Below are positions 43,720 through 52,314 of a stretch of DNA of 64,000 nucleotides, in pieces. Numbering within the stretch: the stretch's first letter is position 1; every line of letters starts with the position of its first letter. This stretch comes from Thioclava marina (lineage in GTDB: Bacteria > Pseudomonadota > Alphaproteobacteria > Rhodobacterales > Rhodobacteraceae), in the NCBI RefSeq assembly GCF_002020135.1, contig NZ_MPZS01000001.1, positions 1,302,001-1,366,000 of the forward strand, read 5' to 3'. The notes under the pieces are model-generated. The model was given only the letters and a program-made list of their open reading frames with translations, did not search any database and was not told where the DNA came from. The translations under genes and the position numbers were made by a program.

Positions 43720-44394
43720 ATGACAACGCCTCGCCCTCAAGCCAATCCGGGACTCGATTTCGACCACGTCACCGACTGGGTCTTCGACCTCGACAACACG
43801 CTCTATCCGCCCTCGGCGCGCCTCTTCGACCAGATCGAGGTGAAGATGACCGATTACGTGATGCGCTCGCTTGGCGTGGATCGTCTTGAAGCCGATCACC
43901 TGCGCGATCATTACTGGAAGCTCTATGGCACGACGCTCGCCGGGCTGATGCACGAACACGATGTGGACCCTGCGCCCTATCTGCACGAGGTCCACGAAAT
44001 CTCGCTCGATCACCTGCAACCCGACCCCGCACTGCGTGCAGGGATCGCGGCGCTTCCGGGGCGCAAGATCGTCTACACCAACGGATCGGCGCCCTATGCC
44101 GAGCGGGTTCTCGAAGCGCGCGGGCTCAGCGGGCTATTCGACGGAATCTTCGGGGTCGAGCATGCCGAATTCCACCCCAAGCCCCACCCGCAGGCCTTTG
44201 ATACGGTCTTTGCGCGCGCTGGCATCACACCCGAGCGCGGCGCGATGTTCGAGGACGACACCCGCAACTTGCGCCACCCCCACGCGATCGGGATGAAGAC
44301 GGTGCATGTCGCCCCGACGCCCGCGCCCGAGGAGCACATCCATCACCATACGGACGATCTTGCGCGGTTCCTCGCCAATCTCGCGAAAACCTGA
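43720..44394 (+). CDS. HAD-family pyrimidine 5'-nucleotidase-like phosphatase
   Basis: This 224-aa HAD hydrolase has motif I WVFDLDNTLYP (nucleophile Asp23, Asp25), motif II VYTNGS, motif III Lys in EFHPKPHP and motif IV MFEDDTRNL. The set resembles the SDT1/Phm8/pyrimidine 5'-nucleotidase group that dephosphorylates UMP/CMP-like nucleotides. The ATG at 43720 starts the conserved part; a longer frame reads through the gap shared with the divergent GntR gene. Substrate assignment by family only. Confidence 0.85.
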   Translation: MTTPRPQANPGLDFDHVTDWVFDLDNTLYPPSARLFDQIEVKMTDYVMRSLGVDRLEADHLRDHYWKLYGTTLAGLMHEHDVDPAPYLHEVHEISLDHLQPDPALRAGIAALPGRKIVYTNGSAPYAERVLEARGLSGLFDGIFGVEHAEFHPKPHPQAFDTVFARAGITPERGAMFEDDTRNLRHPHAIGMKTVHVAPTPAPEEHIHHHTDDLARFLANLAKT

Positions 44395-44506
44395 CCCGAA
44401 TGTGACACAGATGCGACAATTTGGCACGGGGTTGTGTCTTTAAACGACGTCCCCGGGTCGATAAGTCGATGTGGCTATCAGGGAGATAGTCTCGGGAGAT
44501 TCGATT

Positions 44507-44734
44507 ATGACCATGACGACCGCCGACACCGGCGCGGCGACCTACGTTGCCGACCACCACGACACCGACGCGAAAGAGGTTTCGCGTGGCTTCATGTACA
44601 CGCTCGCGCTCGTGATCCTCGGCCTCGCTGCGGGCATGACCGCCATCATGGGCCTCGGTGGCCTGATCCTCTGGGCCGTTGGCGCCACCTGGATCATGCT
44701 TGCCGTTCTGGTTGTGATGACCGCCGGCGGCTGA
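44507..44734 (+). CDS. Small membrane protein 1 (75 aa)
   Basis: This 75-aa protein has a polar N-terminus (MTMTTADTGAATYVADHHDTD) and two close membrane segments (about residues 33-50 and 54-72, LALVILGLAAGMTAIMGLGG, then LILWAVGATWIMLAVLVVM), with a Gly hinge between them. The ATG follows CGGGAGATT. It resembles small membrane protein 2, 180 bp downstream, in having a polar head and a G-(L/A)-x-x-G...GLGGL/LLGLTVW segment, so the pair may be diverged duplicates. A hairpin separates them. Function is unknown. It is not the usual aa3-oxidase subunit IV. Confidence 0.6.
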   Translation: MTMTTADTGAATYVADHHDTDAKEVSRGFMYTLALVILGLAAGMTAIMGLGGLILWAVGATWIMLAVLVVMTAGG

Positions 44735-44787
44735 GCCGTCGCGACTGGCCTCTCGGCCAAAGCACCGTTTTTTCCGCGCAAGCGGCC

Positions 44788-44815
44788 AAGGCCCGGATCG
44801 CCAGATCCGGGCCTT
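44788..44815 (+). terminator. Hairpin after small membrane protein 1
   Basis: A perfect 12-bp stem AAGGCCCGGATC / GATCCGGGCCTT with loop GCCA lies 53 bases after the stop. There is no T-run, so it may stabilise the 3' end rather than terminate. Confidence 0.6.
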
Positions 44816-44847
44816 CAACATGCGACAAGATGCGCCCTGTCCGAAAA

Positions 44848-44868
44848 GTTATGTCATAACATAACATG
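44848..44868. promoter_or_regulatory. Palindromic operator-like site before small membrane protein 2
   Basis: GTTATG-T-CATAAC (44848-44860) is a perfect 13-base inverted repeat and is followed directly by a third half-site (ATAACAT). It lies 45 bases before the ATG at 44913, where a regulator could block or activate transcription. Confidence 0.5.
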
Positions 44869-44912
44869 CGTGTGTGACAGACCTTTTCTCCTGTCTTGCC
44901 TTGGAGGACATC

Positions 44913-45095
44913 ATGAGCGCCACCGCAACCCCCGCTGACACCACCAGCCCCGTCACCTTCTACATCATCGCCGCGATCATCGTGCTCGGCCTTGTCGTCG
45001 GCACCGCCCTTTACGGCCTGCTCGGCCTCACGGTCTGGATGGTTATCCTGACGCTGGCGATCTTCGTCACCCTCATCGGCATCTCGATCAGTTGA
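44913..45095 (+). CDS. Small membrane protein 2 (60 aa)
   Basis: This 60-aa protein has a short polar N-terminus (MSATATPADTTS) and two membrane segments (VTFYIIAAIIVLGLVVGTAL and LTVWMVILTLAIFVTLIGI). The ATG follows TTGGAGGACATC, a strong ribosome site, which argues that the gene is translated. It resembles small membrane protein 1 in layout. A palindromic site lies upstream, and a UbiH-type gene begins 91 bp downstream. No family recognised. Confidence 0.6.
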   Translation: MSATATPADTTSPVTFYIIAAIIVLGLVVGTALYGLLGLTVWMVILTLAIFVTLIGISIS

Positions 45096-45185
45096 CGCCG
45101 CGAAGGATCGCCGCAGGGCGGTTCGGGCGATTGCCTCTTGAGGGCGCGCGCGGCATGGTATGCGCGAAACAGCCGGAGGCGAGCC

Positions 45186-46397
45186 ATGTCTGAGCAATCC
45201 AAGATCCTCGAGACCGATATCCTGATCTCCGGGGGCGGCGTCGCGGGCCTGACTGCGGCAGCGGCCTTCGGAAGCGCGGGCTTCACCACGATCTGCGTCG
45301 ATCCCACCCCGCCCGTGACCGAAGAAGGCGCAAGCGGGGCCGATATGCGCTCCACCGCCTTCCTGCATCCCTCGCGCGGCGTGCTCGAGGCTTCGGGTCT
45401 CTGGGCGCGGCTCGCGCCCCATGCGGCACCGTTGCAGATCATGCGCATCATCGACGCGGGCGGCGAAGAGCATGAAGCGCGCCTGACCCGCGATTTCGAC
45501 GCGGCGGACCTCTCCGACGAGCCCTTTGGCTGGAACTTCCCGAACTGGCTTTTGCGCCGCGAGATGGTCGCGCATCTGGCCGAGATCCCGCAGGTCGATT
45601 TCCGCCCCGGCGTGGCGACCACCGGGCTCGTGACCCGCGAGAGCGGGGCCGAGGTGACACTGTCCGATGGCACCCATGTGCGCGCGCGGCTCGTCGTGGC
45701 CGCGGACGGTCGCAACTCCTTCGTGCGCGAAGCTGCCGGGATCGGCATCAAGACGGTCCGCTACGGGCAGAAGGCGCTGGCCTTCTCGGTCACGCATCCA
45801 ATCCCGCATGGCAATGTCTCGACCGAGATCCACCGCTCGGGCGGCCCCTTCACGCTGGTGCCGCTGCCCGACCGCGACGGCTCGCCCTCCTCCGCGATCG
45901 TCTGGATGGAACGCGCCGCCGAGGCCGAACGCCTCGCCGCCCTACCCGTCGAGGAATTCGAGGCGGCGATGCTGGAGCGCTCGACCGGGCTGCTCGGCCC
46001 GCTGAAACTTGTCACCCGCCGCGCCGTCTGGCCGATGATGACCCAGATCGCGGATCGGTTCTCGGCGCAGCGCGTTGCACTGATCGCAGAGGCCGCGCAT
46101 GTGATCCCGCCGATCGGCGCGCAGGGTCTCAACATGAGCCTCGCCGATCTCACCTTCCTTTTGAAACTGGCAGAGGAAGATCCGGCACATCTGGGCGAGG
46201 CGAAGATGCTCGACGCCTATCATCGCCGCCGCTGGCCCGAGGTGAAGGCCCGCGAGATCGGGATCGACCTGCTCAACCGGGCCTCCATGGTCGAGGCGCG
46301 CCCGCTGCGCGATCTGCGCGCAGGGGTGCTCGGCGCGCTCTATTCGCTCAAGCCCGTACGCAAGACGCTGATGCGGGCGGGGCTCGGGGTGCGCTGA
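45186..46397 (+). CDS. UbiH/Coq6-family FAD monooxygenase
   Basis: This 403-aa class A flavoprotein hydroxylase has the dinucleotide-binding GGGVAGLTAA (residues 16-25). The second FAD motif is the G-D-like RVALIAEAAHVIPPIGAQGLNMSL, where the usual GD-AAH is changed to EAAH, and ARLVVAADGRNSFVRE is the DG motif. The family hydroxylates the ubiquinone ring; UbiH, UbiF and UbiI homologues cannot be told apart here. The ATG at 45186 follows GGAGGCGAGCC. No other ubi genes adjoin; a MATE transporter is convergent. Confidence 0.88.
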   Translation: MSEQSKILETDILISGGGVAGLTAAAAFGSAGFTTICVDPTPPVTEEGASGADMRSTAFLHPSRGVLEASGLWARLAPHAAPLQIMRIIDAGGEEHEARLTRDFDAADLSDEPFGWNFPNWLLRREMVAHLAEIPQVDFRPGVATTGLVTRESGAEVTLSDGTHVRARLVVAADGRNSFVREAAGIGIKTVRYGQKALAFSVTHPIPHGNVSTEIHRSGGPFTLVPLPDRDGSPSSAIVWMERAAEAERLAALPVEEFEAAMLERSTGLLGPLKLVTRRAVWPMMTQIADRFSAQRVALIAEAAHVIPPIGAQGLNMSLADLTFLLKLAEEDPAHLGEAKMLDAYHRRRWPEVKAREIGIDLLNRASMVEARPLRDLRAGVLGALYSLKPVRKTLMRAGLGVR

Positions 46398-46429
46398 ATC
46401 GCAACGGGGCCGAGCGGGGTGCGCCTCGC

Positions 46430-47806
46430 TCAGCCCGTCAGCCAAGGCCCGCGCCAGAAGCGCCACATCATCATCCCGCCCGCCGAGGCAAGGCCGAGCA
46501 CCAGACCGAACCAAAGCCCGACACCGCCATAACCCAGCACGAAAGCGAGCAGATAGCTCGCCGGGATGCCGATCAGCCAATAGCTCAGCCCCGCCATCCA
46601 CATCGGCACGCGCGTGTCCTGCACTCCGCGCAACAGCCCCAGCGCCATCACCTGCATCAGATCAAAAAGCTGGAAGAGCCCCGCGACCATCAGGAAGCGC
46701 ACGCCATAAGTGACGATCTCGGCGGAGGCCGGGTTCGCCTCGTCGAGAAACAGCTCCGTCAGCCATTTGCCCGCAAAGACGAAGGCCAGCACCGTCAGCA
46801 GCCCGACCCCGAGCGACAGCGTAACGGAGACCAGAGCCCCGTCGCGCAACAGCCGTACGTCGCGCGCACCATGGGCCCGCCCCGCACGCACCGTGGCCGC
46901 GTTCGACAATCCCATATGCACCATGAAGACGATCGAGGCGATCTGGAGCGCGATCCCGTGCGCGGCCAGCTCCACCGTGCCGATCCAGCCCATCATCAGC
47001 GCCGAGGCCTGGAACATCGAGCCCTCGGCCACGGCGGTCAGCCCCACCGGCAAGCCAACCCGCGCGACTGCCCAGAACGCTTCCCAGTCGGGGCGCCAGA
47101 AGCGCTGGAAGAGTTGCACATGTTCAAGCCCGCGCGCCCGCGTCGCATAGATCGCCTGTACGAGCAGGCTGATCAGGTTCACCAGCAACGAAGCCAGCGC
47201 GGCGCCCCGCACGCCCATTTCGGGCACTCCCCAATTCCCGAAGATGAAGAGCCAGTTCAAACCGGCATTCACCGCCACCGCGGCAAGCGTGATCCAAAGC
47301 AAGACCGCCGTGCGCTCCTGCGCCGAGAGATAGGCGCGGATCACCATCATCACGAGCGCCGGCGCCAGCCCGAAGCCCAGGATGCGCAGGTAATCCTGCG
47401 CCAGCGCCGCGATCCCGGGTTGCTGGCCCAGCGCGCGCAGGATGGCGGCCGAGTTCCAGAAGACCGGAAGCATCGCCAGCCCGAACAGGATCGAGAGCCA
47501 CATCCCCATCCGCGTATCGCGCCGCACCTGCAGCTCGTCGCCCGCGCCGAGGCTGGCCGAGACCCTCCCCATCATCGCCAGCGCGATCCCGTTGCCGAGC
47601 ATGAAGATCGAAAAGAAGAACGATGTGCCGAGCACCAGCGCAGCGAGCGCCTCGACCCCGTACCAGCCCACCATCACCGTGTCTGTGACATTGAGCAGCA
47701 TCTGCGCGAGGTTCGACCCGATCAGCGGCAGACCAAGCAAAAGGATCGCCCGCAGGTGACGGGCGATCGGCATCGGCTCGGTTGAGGTCGGGGCGGGTGC
47801 ATGCAT
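46430..47806 (-). CDS. MATE-family multidrug/cation efflux transporter
   Basis: This 458-aa inner-membrane protein has about twelve hydrophobic helices in two related halves, beginning LLLGLPLIGSNLAQMLLNVTDTVMVGWYG, the typical first-helix motif of NorM-type MATE proteins. The second half repeats it as ARVGLPVGLTAVAEGSMFQASALMMGW. MATE pumps export cationic drugs or metabolites in exchange for Na+ or H+. The short polar N-terminal leader (MHAPAPTSTEPMPIARH) is usual. The substrate is not inferable. Confidence 0.9.
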   Translation of the reverse strand: MHAPAPTSTEPMPIARHLRAILLLGLPLIGSNLAQMLLNVTDTVMVGWYGVEALAALVLGTSFFFSIFMLGNGIALAMMGRVSASLGAGDELQVRRDTRMGMWLSILFGLAMLPVFWNSAAILRALGQQPGIAALAQDYLRILGFGLAPALVMMVIRAYLSAQERTAVLLWITLAAVAVNAGLNWLFIFGNWGVPEMGVRGAALASLLVNLISLLVQAIYATRARGLEHVQLFQRFWRPDWEAFWAVARVGLPVGLTAVAEGSMFQASALMMGWIGTVELAAHGIALQIASIVFMVHMGLSNAATVRAGRAHGARDVRLLRDGALVSVTLSLGVGLLTVLAFVFAGKWLTELFLDEANPASAEIVTYGVRFLMVAGLFQLFDLMQVMALGLLRGVQDTRVPMWMAGLSYWLIGIPASYLLAFVLGYGGVGLWFGLVLGLASAGGMMMWRFWRGPWLTG

Positions 47807-47848
47807 TTCGGCTCGCTAGACCCGCGAACGGGACCGGTCAAGAGAGGG

Positions 47849-48445
47849 TTACTCCTCCTCGACCTCCTTCTTGCCGGTGATCATCGGCTTGACGAGGTTC
47901 TCGCCCTTCCAGCGTTTGTAGAAGACGATCGCCCCGATGTGGATCACGACGACGATCAGCAGGAGGGTGGAAACGACCTCGTGGATCTGCGGGGCGAGAT
48001 CAACGCTGAAGCTTTCGGGGACATAGCCGGCGAGCGGGCCGACATTGATGTAATCCTTCGGATCGGCCGTCAGCCCGGTCACGACCTGCACGATCAGCAG
48101 ACCGAGCATCGCCAGGACAGACCAGCCGCCCAGCGGATTATGCCCGACCCAGTTCGAGGGGGACCGGTCGGGCAAGTGACGCAGATAGTCCACCACCTTG
48201 CCCGGACCGTAGAGGAAGTTCGCGAAGCGCGCGTTGCGCGTCCCCACGAACCCCCAGATCAGACGGATCACCACCAGCGCGCCGACCGTGTAACCGAAAT
48301 AGAAATGCCAGGTCATCTGGTTCGGCCCCCATTCGCCCAGCCCCCAGGCCGCGGCGAACGCGAGCACCAGAAGCCAGTGGAAGGACCGAACGACCGGATC
48401 CCAGACTTTCACGACACGGGTCTTCATGCCTCGGGTGTCCTTCAT
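47849..48445 (-). CDS. Cytochrome b561-type membrane haem protein
   Basis: This 198-aa integral membrane protein has four helices. His residues suited to bis-His haem ligation lie in VVRSFHWLLVLAFAAAW, TWHFYFGYTVGALVVIRLIWG and the last helix (LLIVVVIHIGAIVFYKRW), as in the b561/Ni-hydrogenase b family. It follows the cytochrome c' gene by 5 bases, an arrangement seen in other Rhodobacter-type genomes, suggesting electron exchange between the two. The start may be 48445 or an in-frame ATG at 48427. The acidic tail (KKEVEEE) is cytosolic. Confidence 0.88.
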   Translation of the reverse strand: MKDTRGMKTRVVKVWDPVVRSFHWLLVLAFAAAWGLGEWGPNQMTWHFYFGYTVGALVVIRLIWGFVGTRNARFANFLYGPGKVVDYLRHLPDRSPSNWVGHNPLGGWSVLAMLGLLIVQVVTGLTADPKDYINVGPLAGYVPESFSVDLAPQIHEVVSTLLLIVVVIHIGAIVFYKRWKGENLVKPMITGKKEVEEE

Positions 48446-48450
48446 CGCAC

Positions 48451-48894
48451 TTACTTCGCGCGGAACTCGTCGTGGCAACCCTTGCAGGTGCCGCCGAGTT
48501 TGCCGACCGCCGGTTGCAGCGTCTCGAGGCTGCCAGCTGCAGCGGGCATCTCGGCTGCGGCCTCGTGGAAGGCGGTCGCCTTTTCACCGAAGAGCTCCAT
48601 GTTCGACCAGATTTCCGGTTTGGCCTTGGTGTCGGCCATGTCGTCGGTCGAGGTGCCTTCCATGAAGAGCGGAGCGACGTTGACCTTGGCGAGCGCCGCG
48701 ATGTTGTCGGCAGCGATCTGCGCCTTGGTGGCATCGAAGTCGATCTTGCCCTGGGCCATCGGGCCGAGCACCGCCATCTGGGCACCGAGCATTTCGAAAT
48801 AGCCCTGGCGTGCTTCCACGGCGTCTTCGGGCGATTGCGCGAGAACGGCGGTGGCGGGAAGGATGAAGGTCAGGGCGAGGAGGGACTTGCGCAT
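48451..48894 (-). CDS. cycP: Cytochrome c'
   Basis: This 147-aa protein has a signal peptide (MRKSLLALTFILPATAVLA), a four-helix-bundle body and the C-terminal haem site CKGCH (Cys137, Cys140, His141), the layout of class II cytochromes. Cytochrome c' has a five-coordinate haem that binds NO and CO and is thought to protect against nitrosative stress. The start at 48894 opens the signal peptide; the longer frame adds only five residues. It is the first gene of a two-gene unit with the b-type cytochrome. I see no NnrR/FNR-type box upstream. Confidence 0.92.
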   Translation of the reverse strand: MRKSLLALTFILPATAVLAQSPEDAVEARQGYFEMLGAQMAVLGPMAQGKIDFDATKAQIAADNIAALAKVNVAPLFMEGTSTDDMADTKAKPEIWSNMELFGEKATAFHEAAAEMPAAAGSLETLQPAVGKLGGTCKGCHDEFRAK

Positions 48895-49130
48895 GTGATG
48901 ATCTCCCAATCAATTCGTTAGGTCAGACGTTTCCCGGAAAGAGTGTTACACATCCCCGTGAAAGCCTAAAGACACCCGTTTTGTGCGCGAAAGCACATGC
49001 GACCTGCTGACGCTGTCGCGAACCCTTTGGAATTCGGCGCTTTTACGCCGAATTTGCCCGGCACGATCACACTCGCGACGGAACCTGACCGTCGGGCCGT
49101 ATAAAGCGGTCGTGACGCGTCCGGGCGCAC

Positions 49131-49733
49131 TTAGCGCACCGGTTTGCGGGCGACGAAATCAACCAGAGCGGCAGGGCCCGAATGGCCCTCCCCCTCGTCG
49201 AGCTCGCCGTCGTAATCCGCCTGATGGAGAACCTCCCAACGCGGAAAGGCGTCGCGCAAAAGATCGAGATCGTAAAGCTGCTCGACATTGCCGGGCCCGC
49301 CGGTGCCATAACGCGGCTGGCGGCGCGCGAAGCCGTGGATCAGCGCGATGCCGCCCGGTTTGAGTGCCTTCGCGATCCCGTCGAAAATCTCGGCGCGAAA
49401 AGCCGGGTCGGCAAACTGAATGAAACAGGCGAGCACGGCGTCATATTCCGCCTCGGGCCAGTCGAAGCCCCGCAGGTCCGCCGGAACGATTTGGAGCGGC
49501 ACGCCCCTCTCGGCGGCGAGCGCCGTCGCCTTGCGCCGTGCGTTCGCTGCGCCTTCGAGGGCCGTAACCTGCACCCCGAGGCTCGCGAGATAGGTGCCGT
49601 TGCGCCCCTCGCCCTCGGCCACGCTCAACAGCTTTGAGCCCGGCGCGACGCGCCAGGCCTGCCGCGCGACAAAGTCGGCAGGCGCTTTGCCGTATACGTA
49701 ATCCGCTCCTGCAAAGCGCTCATTCCAACTCAT
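49131..49733 (-). CDS. Class I SAM-dependent methyltransferase
   Basis: This 200-aa soluble protein has motif I KLLSVAEGEGRNGTYLASLG (SAM-binding E/DxGxGxG form), the acidic loop of motif II around VTALEGAANARR, ADLRGF and motif IV YDAVLACFIQF. A C-terminal substrate-binding part reads HGFARRQPRYGTGGPGNVEQLYD. It resembles TehB/thiopurine-type small methyltransferases of the MSWNERFAGADYVYGKAPADF group. The ATG at 49733 starts this conserved N-terminus. The substrate is unknown. It lies between the cytochrome c' unit and ppk2, on the same strand as both. Confidence 0.85.
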   Translation of the reverse strand: MSWNERFAGADYVYGKAPADFVARQAWRVAPGSKLLSVAEGEGRNGTYLASLGVQVTALEGAANARRKATALAAERGVPLQIVPADLRGFDWPEAEYDAVLACFIQFADPAFRAEIFDGIAKALKPGGIALIHGFARRQPRYGTGGPGNVEQLYDLDLLRDAFPRWEVLHQADYDGELDEGEGHSGPAALVDFVARKPVR

Positions 49734-49826
49734 CACACCCTCCATCTCTTCAACCAGAGATGGAATGCCCGGGCCGGCGCGACAAGTCCCCGAAGGTTCA
49801 CGCGCCGGTCACGGGCGGGTCATTGC

Positions 49827-50855
49827 TCACTTGCTGCCGCGTCGTTGATCAGGATGGAGCGATGCGCCCAAAATGTGATCAGCCGAATGCACGACATGGC
49901 TTGCATGCCCCACGATCAGCGGATCGGGCGGCAGCGCGATCGACGGATCCTTGTCGGGATAGTCGAGCGTCGAGAGGAAATGCTTCATGCAGTTCAGACG
50001 CGCGCGCTTCTTGTCGTTCGACTTCACGATGGTCCAGGGCGCATCCGCGGTGTCCGTGTAGAAGAACATCGCCTCCTTGGCCTCGGTGTAATCGTCCCAG
50101 CGATCGAGACTGGCGAGATCGATCGGCGAGAGCTTCCAGCGCTTGAGCGGATCGGTTTCGCGCGATGTGAACCGCCGACGCTGCTCCTCGCGGGTCACCG
50201 AGAACCAGTATTTGTAGAGACGGATTCCTGAACGCACGAACATCCGCTCGAGCTCCGGCGTCTGACGCATGAATTCGAGATAGTCATTGGGTTTGCAAAA
50301 CCCCATCACACGCTCCACGCCCGCACGGTTATACCAGCTGCGGTCATAGAAGGTCATCTCGCCCGCGGTGGGAAGATGCTCGACATAGCGCTGGAAATAC
50401 CACTGCCCCTGCTCTTCCTCGGAAGGCTTGTTGAGCGCCACGACACGCGCGAAACGCGGGTTGAGATGTTCAGTGAAGCGCTTGATCGTGCCGCCCTTGC
50501 CCGCGGCATCGCGCCCCTCGAAGAGGATGACGAATTTCTGCCCGGTCTCCAGCGCCCATTTCTGGACCTTCAGCAACTCTGCCTGAAGCAGCGCCTTTTC
50601 CTTTTCGTAGGCTGGTCGACCCATCTTGCGCGCATAGGGATATTTGCCGGTCTCGAAGGCAAGCCGCACTGCGTTCGGATCGACGCGCGGGAAACTCTTC
50701 GTTCCGCTCATCCCCGGCTTGCCCGGCTGAATCGCAGGGTGGTTATCCGCAGGATCGGCAGGCTTCTCGATCACTTCTACAGGCGAGGCCACTGTAACCT
50801 CTGTGACCGTCTGTTCACTCGCGTTCATTTTCTCGGTGACAACCTGTTCCGTCAT
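49827..50855 (-). CDS. ppk2: Polyphosphate kinase 2
   Basis: This 342-aa cytosolic P-loop kinase has Walker A FEGRDAAGKGG (residues 113-122), the lid motif around RWKLSPIDLASLDRW, FYDRSWYNRAGVERVMGFC with the Walker B-like FYDRSWYNR and YWFSVTREEQRRRF. PPK2 moves phosphate between polyphosphate and nucleoside di- or triphosphates. This single-domain class I form usually favours nucleoside diphosphate phosphorylation. The first 60 residues are a disordered Thr/Val/Pro-rich leader. The ATG at 50855 follows GGAGG with 7-base spacing; one at 50861 is too close to it. It is divergent from a GST gene. Confidence 0.93.
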   Translation of the reverse strand: MTEQVVTEKMNASEQTVTEVTVASPVEVIEKPADPADNHPAIQPGKPGMSGTKSFPRVDPNAVRLAFETGKYPYARKMGRPAYEKEKALLQAELLKVQKWALETGQKFVILFEGRDAAGKGGTIKRFTEHLNPRFARVVALNKPSEEEQGQWYFQRYVEHLPTAGEMTFYDRSWYNRAGVERVMGFCKPNDYLEFMRQTPELERMFVRSGIRLYKYWFSVTREEQRRRFTSRETDPLKRWKLSPIDLASLDRWDDYTEAKEAMFFYTDTADAPWTIVKSNDKKRARLNCMKHFLSTLDYPDKDPSIALPPDPLIVGHASHVVHSADHILGASLHPDQRRGSK

Positions 50856-50995
50856 GCACATCCCTCCGTTTTCCAATCGCGAAACCTTTAGCGCAAATGT
50901 CGGATTTCCGCCTTGATACGCATCAAAAACGCGTGTCTGCTGGCTTTCCCTGGTGCATTGACGCGCCAGATTGCGGGCACGGATCGGAGCGACAG

Positions 50996-51655
50996 ATGAT
51001 CACGATTTACGGCAACTACCATTCCCGCGCGAGCCGCGCGCTTTGGCTGCTCGAAGAGCTCGGCCTGCCTTTCAAGTTGCGCTTCGTGGCGCAGGCAAAT
51101 CGCTTCAAGGATCCGCTTGCGCCGAACGTGCCCCTCAACACCCGCTCGCCGGAGTTTCGCAAGCTCTCCCCAATGGGCGCGATCCCCGTGCTCGAGGAAG
51201 ACGGCCTGGTCCTGACCGAGTCGCTCGCGATCAACCTGCACCTTGCCCGAAAGGCTGGCGGGCCGCTGGCCCCTGCGCATGAGAACGAGCTCGCCCAGAT
51301 GGAGCAATGGGCGCTCTTTGCCGCGACCTGGATCGAGACCGACGCGCTCGCGCTGAGCTTCATCTACCGCCGCAAGGAGCAGGACACGCCCGAGGGCAGG
51401 GCCGAGATCGCGGCGCTCTGCTCGAAACTGGCCCGCCCCCTTCTTGCGCTCGAGGCGCATCTGGGCAGCCACAGCCACATGGTCGGCGGCCGCTTCACCG
51501 TGGCCGATCTCAACCTCGCCGAGATCCTGCGATACGGCCAGGACCATCCTCCCCTCCTCGATCCCTATCCACGGCTGCAAAGCTGGATCGCGCTTTGCCA
51601 GAAGCGGCCGGCCTTCCGCGAGATGTGGGCCAAGCGCGAAGCCGAACCGATCTGA
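50996..51655 (+). CDS. Glutathione S-transferase family protein
   Basis: This 219-aa protein has an N-terminal thioredoxin-like domain (MITIYGNYHSRASRALWLLEELGLPF, with Ser/Tyr near the glutathione site). SPMGAIPVLEEDGLVLTESLAI is the cis-Pro/TES motif that binds the gamma-glutamyl group. The C-terminal domain is helical, with the capping-box motif VGGRFTVADLNLAEI. The likely role is glutathione conjugation or a glutathione-dependent reductase step, substrate unknown. The ATG at 50996 follows CGGAGCG; the frame upstream overlaps the ppk2 leader region. Confidence 0.9.
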   Translation: MITIYGNYHSRASRALWLLEELGLPFKLRFVAQANRFKDPLAPNVPLNTRSPEFRKLSPMGAIPVLEEDGLVLTESLAINLHLARKAGGPLAPAHENELAQMEQWALFAATWIETDALALSFIYRRKEQDTPEGRAEIAALCSKLARPLLALEAHLGSHSHMVGGRFTVADLNLAEILRYGQDHPPLLDPYPRLQSWIALCQKRPAFREMWAKREAEPI

Positions 51656-51734
51656 ACGATTCGGAGCAAATTCAGGGGGATTCGCGTCCCGCCTGCGGGC
51701 GCACGCCCACTCCTTGAGCAATCCCTCAAAACGA

Positions 51735-51771
51735 ACCTGACTTTTTGGTCAGGTCCTCCTTACCGAACGGT
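51735..51771. promoter_or_regulatory. Two TetR-type inverted repeats before the DMT transporter
   Basis: ACCTGAC-TTTTTG-GTCAGGT (51735-51754) and ACCGAACGGT (51762-51771, inside TACCGAACGGTCA) both fit the TGACC(G)/(C)GGTCA half-site pattern of TetR-family operators. They lie 88-124 bases before the ATG at 51859. Confidence 0.5.
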
Positions 51772-51858
51772 CAGGATTTCCCTACCAGCGCCCGTTTCGT
51801 CCTTGGTAGATTGGCTGACCTTGCGTCATGTTGAGGCAGTGAAGAGGAGTGGTGTGTG

Positions 51859-52194
51859 ATGTCTGCCTTGCTCGGATACGGTCTGTGCCTCGGTGCGACG
51901 CTTGTAGTGATTGCTGGCGATTTCGTTCTGAAATCTGCCGTTGATAGGGGTCATGCGTTGCACTCGCCGTCTGTCTTCCTGGGCTGCGCGCTTTATGCGG
52001 CTTCGGCGGCAGGCTGGTTTCTTGCGTTGCGTCACGTTTCGCTGGCGCAAACGGGCGTTGCCTCCGCCCTCTTCACGCTGATGGCTCTGGTGACGATGGG
52101 GGTCGTCCTGTTCGGTGAGAAAGTCGCCTTGCGGGAGGTTCTCGGAATCGCGATGGCGGTGGGGTCGATGCTGCTGATGGCGCGCGTTGCTTAA
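51859..52194 (+). CDS. Single-domain DMT/EamA-like small membrane transporter
   Basis: This 111-aa protein has four hydrophobic helices and ends in LGIAMAVGSMLLMARVA. It matches one half of an EamA (drug/metabolite transporter) protein or an SMR-type efflux protein such as EmrE, which works as a dimer. An SMR hallmark Glu in helix 1 is not obvious: the first helix reads GYGLCLGATLVVIAGDFVLKSAV with Asp. It also lacks the typical SMR WxxYE pattern, so EamA-half is the better fit. Two TetR-type operator-like repeats upstream suggest inducible expression. The start is the ATG at 51859, with a GTG just before it. Confidence 0.75.
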   Translation: MSALLGYGLCLGATLVVIAGDFVLKSAVDRGHALHSPSVFLGCALYAASAAGWFLALRHVSLAQTGVASALFTLMALVTMGVVLFGEKVALREVLGIAMAVGSMLLMARVA

Positions 52195-52238
52195 GAGCTT
52201 CTTTTCCGTGGGAGTGGGGCCCGCGGAGGGGACCGGGA

Positions 52239-52262
52239 CGGAGGGGCAATCTTGCCCCTCCG
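52239..52262 (+). terminator. Hairpin between the DMT gene and parE
   Basis: A perfect 10-bp stem CGGAGGGGCA / TGCCCCTCCG with loop ATCT lies 45 bases after the DMT stop, without a T-run. Confidence 0.55.
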
Positions 52263-52314
52263 CCCCAACCTGCTGTATCTCTTGAGTAGCAAACTACAAG
52301 AGAAAGCGAGCAGC

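Noticed and set aside
44420-44440. Sigma-54-like site TGGCAC-GGGG-TTGTG before small membrane protein 1
   Set aside because: The spacing between GG and the second element is one base short, and the conserved GC at -12 is missing.
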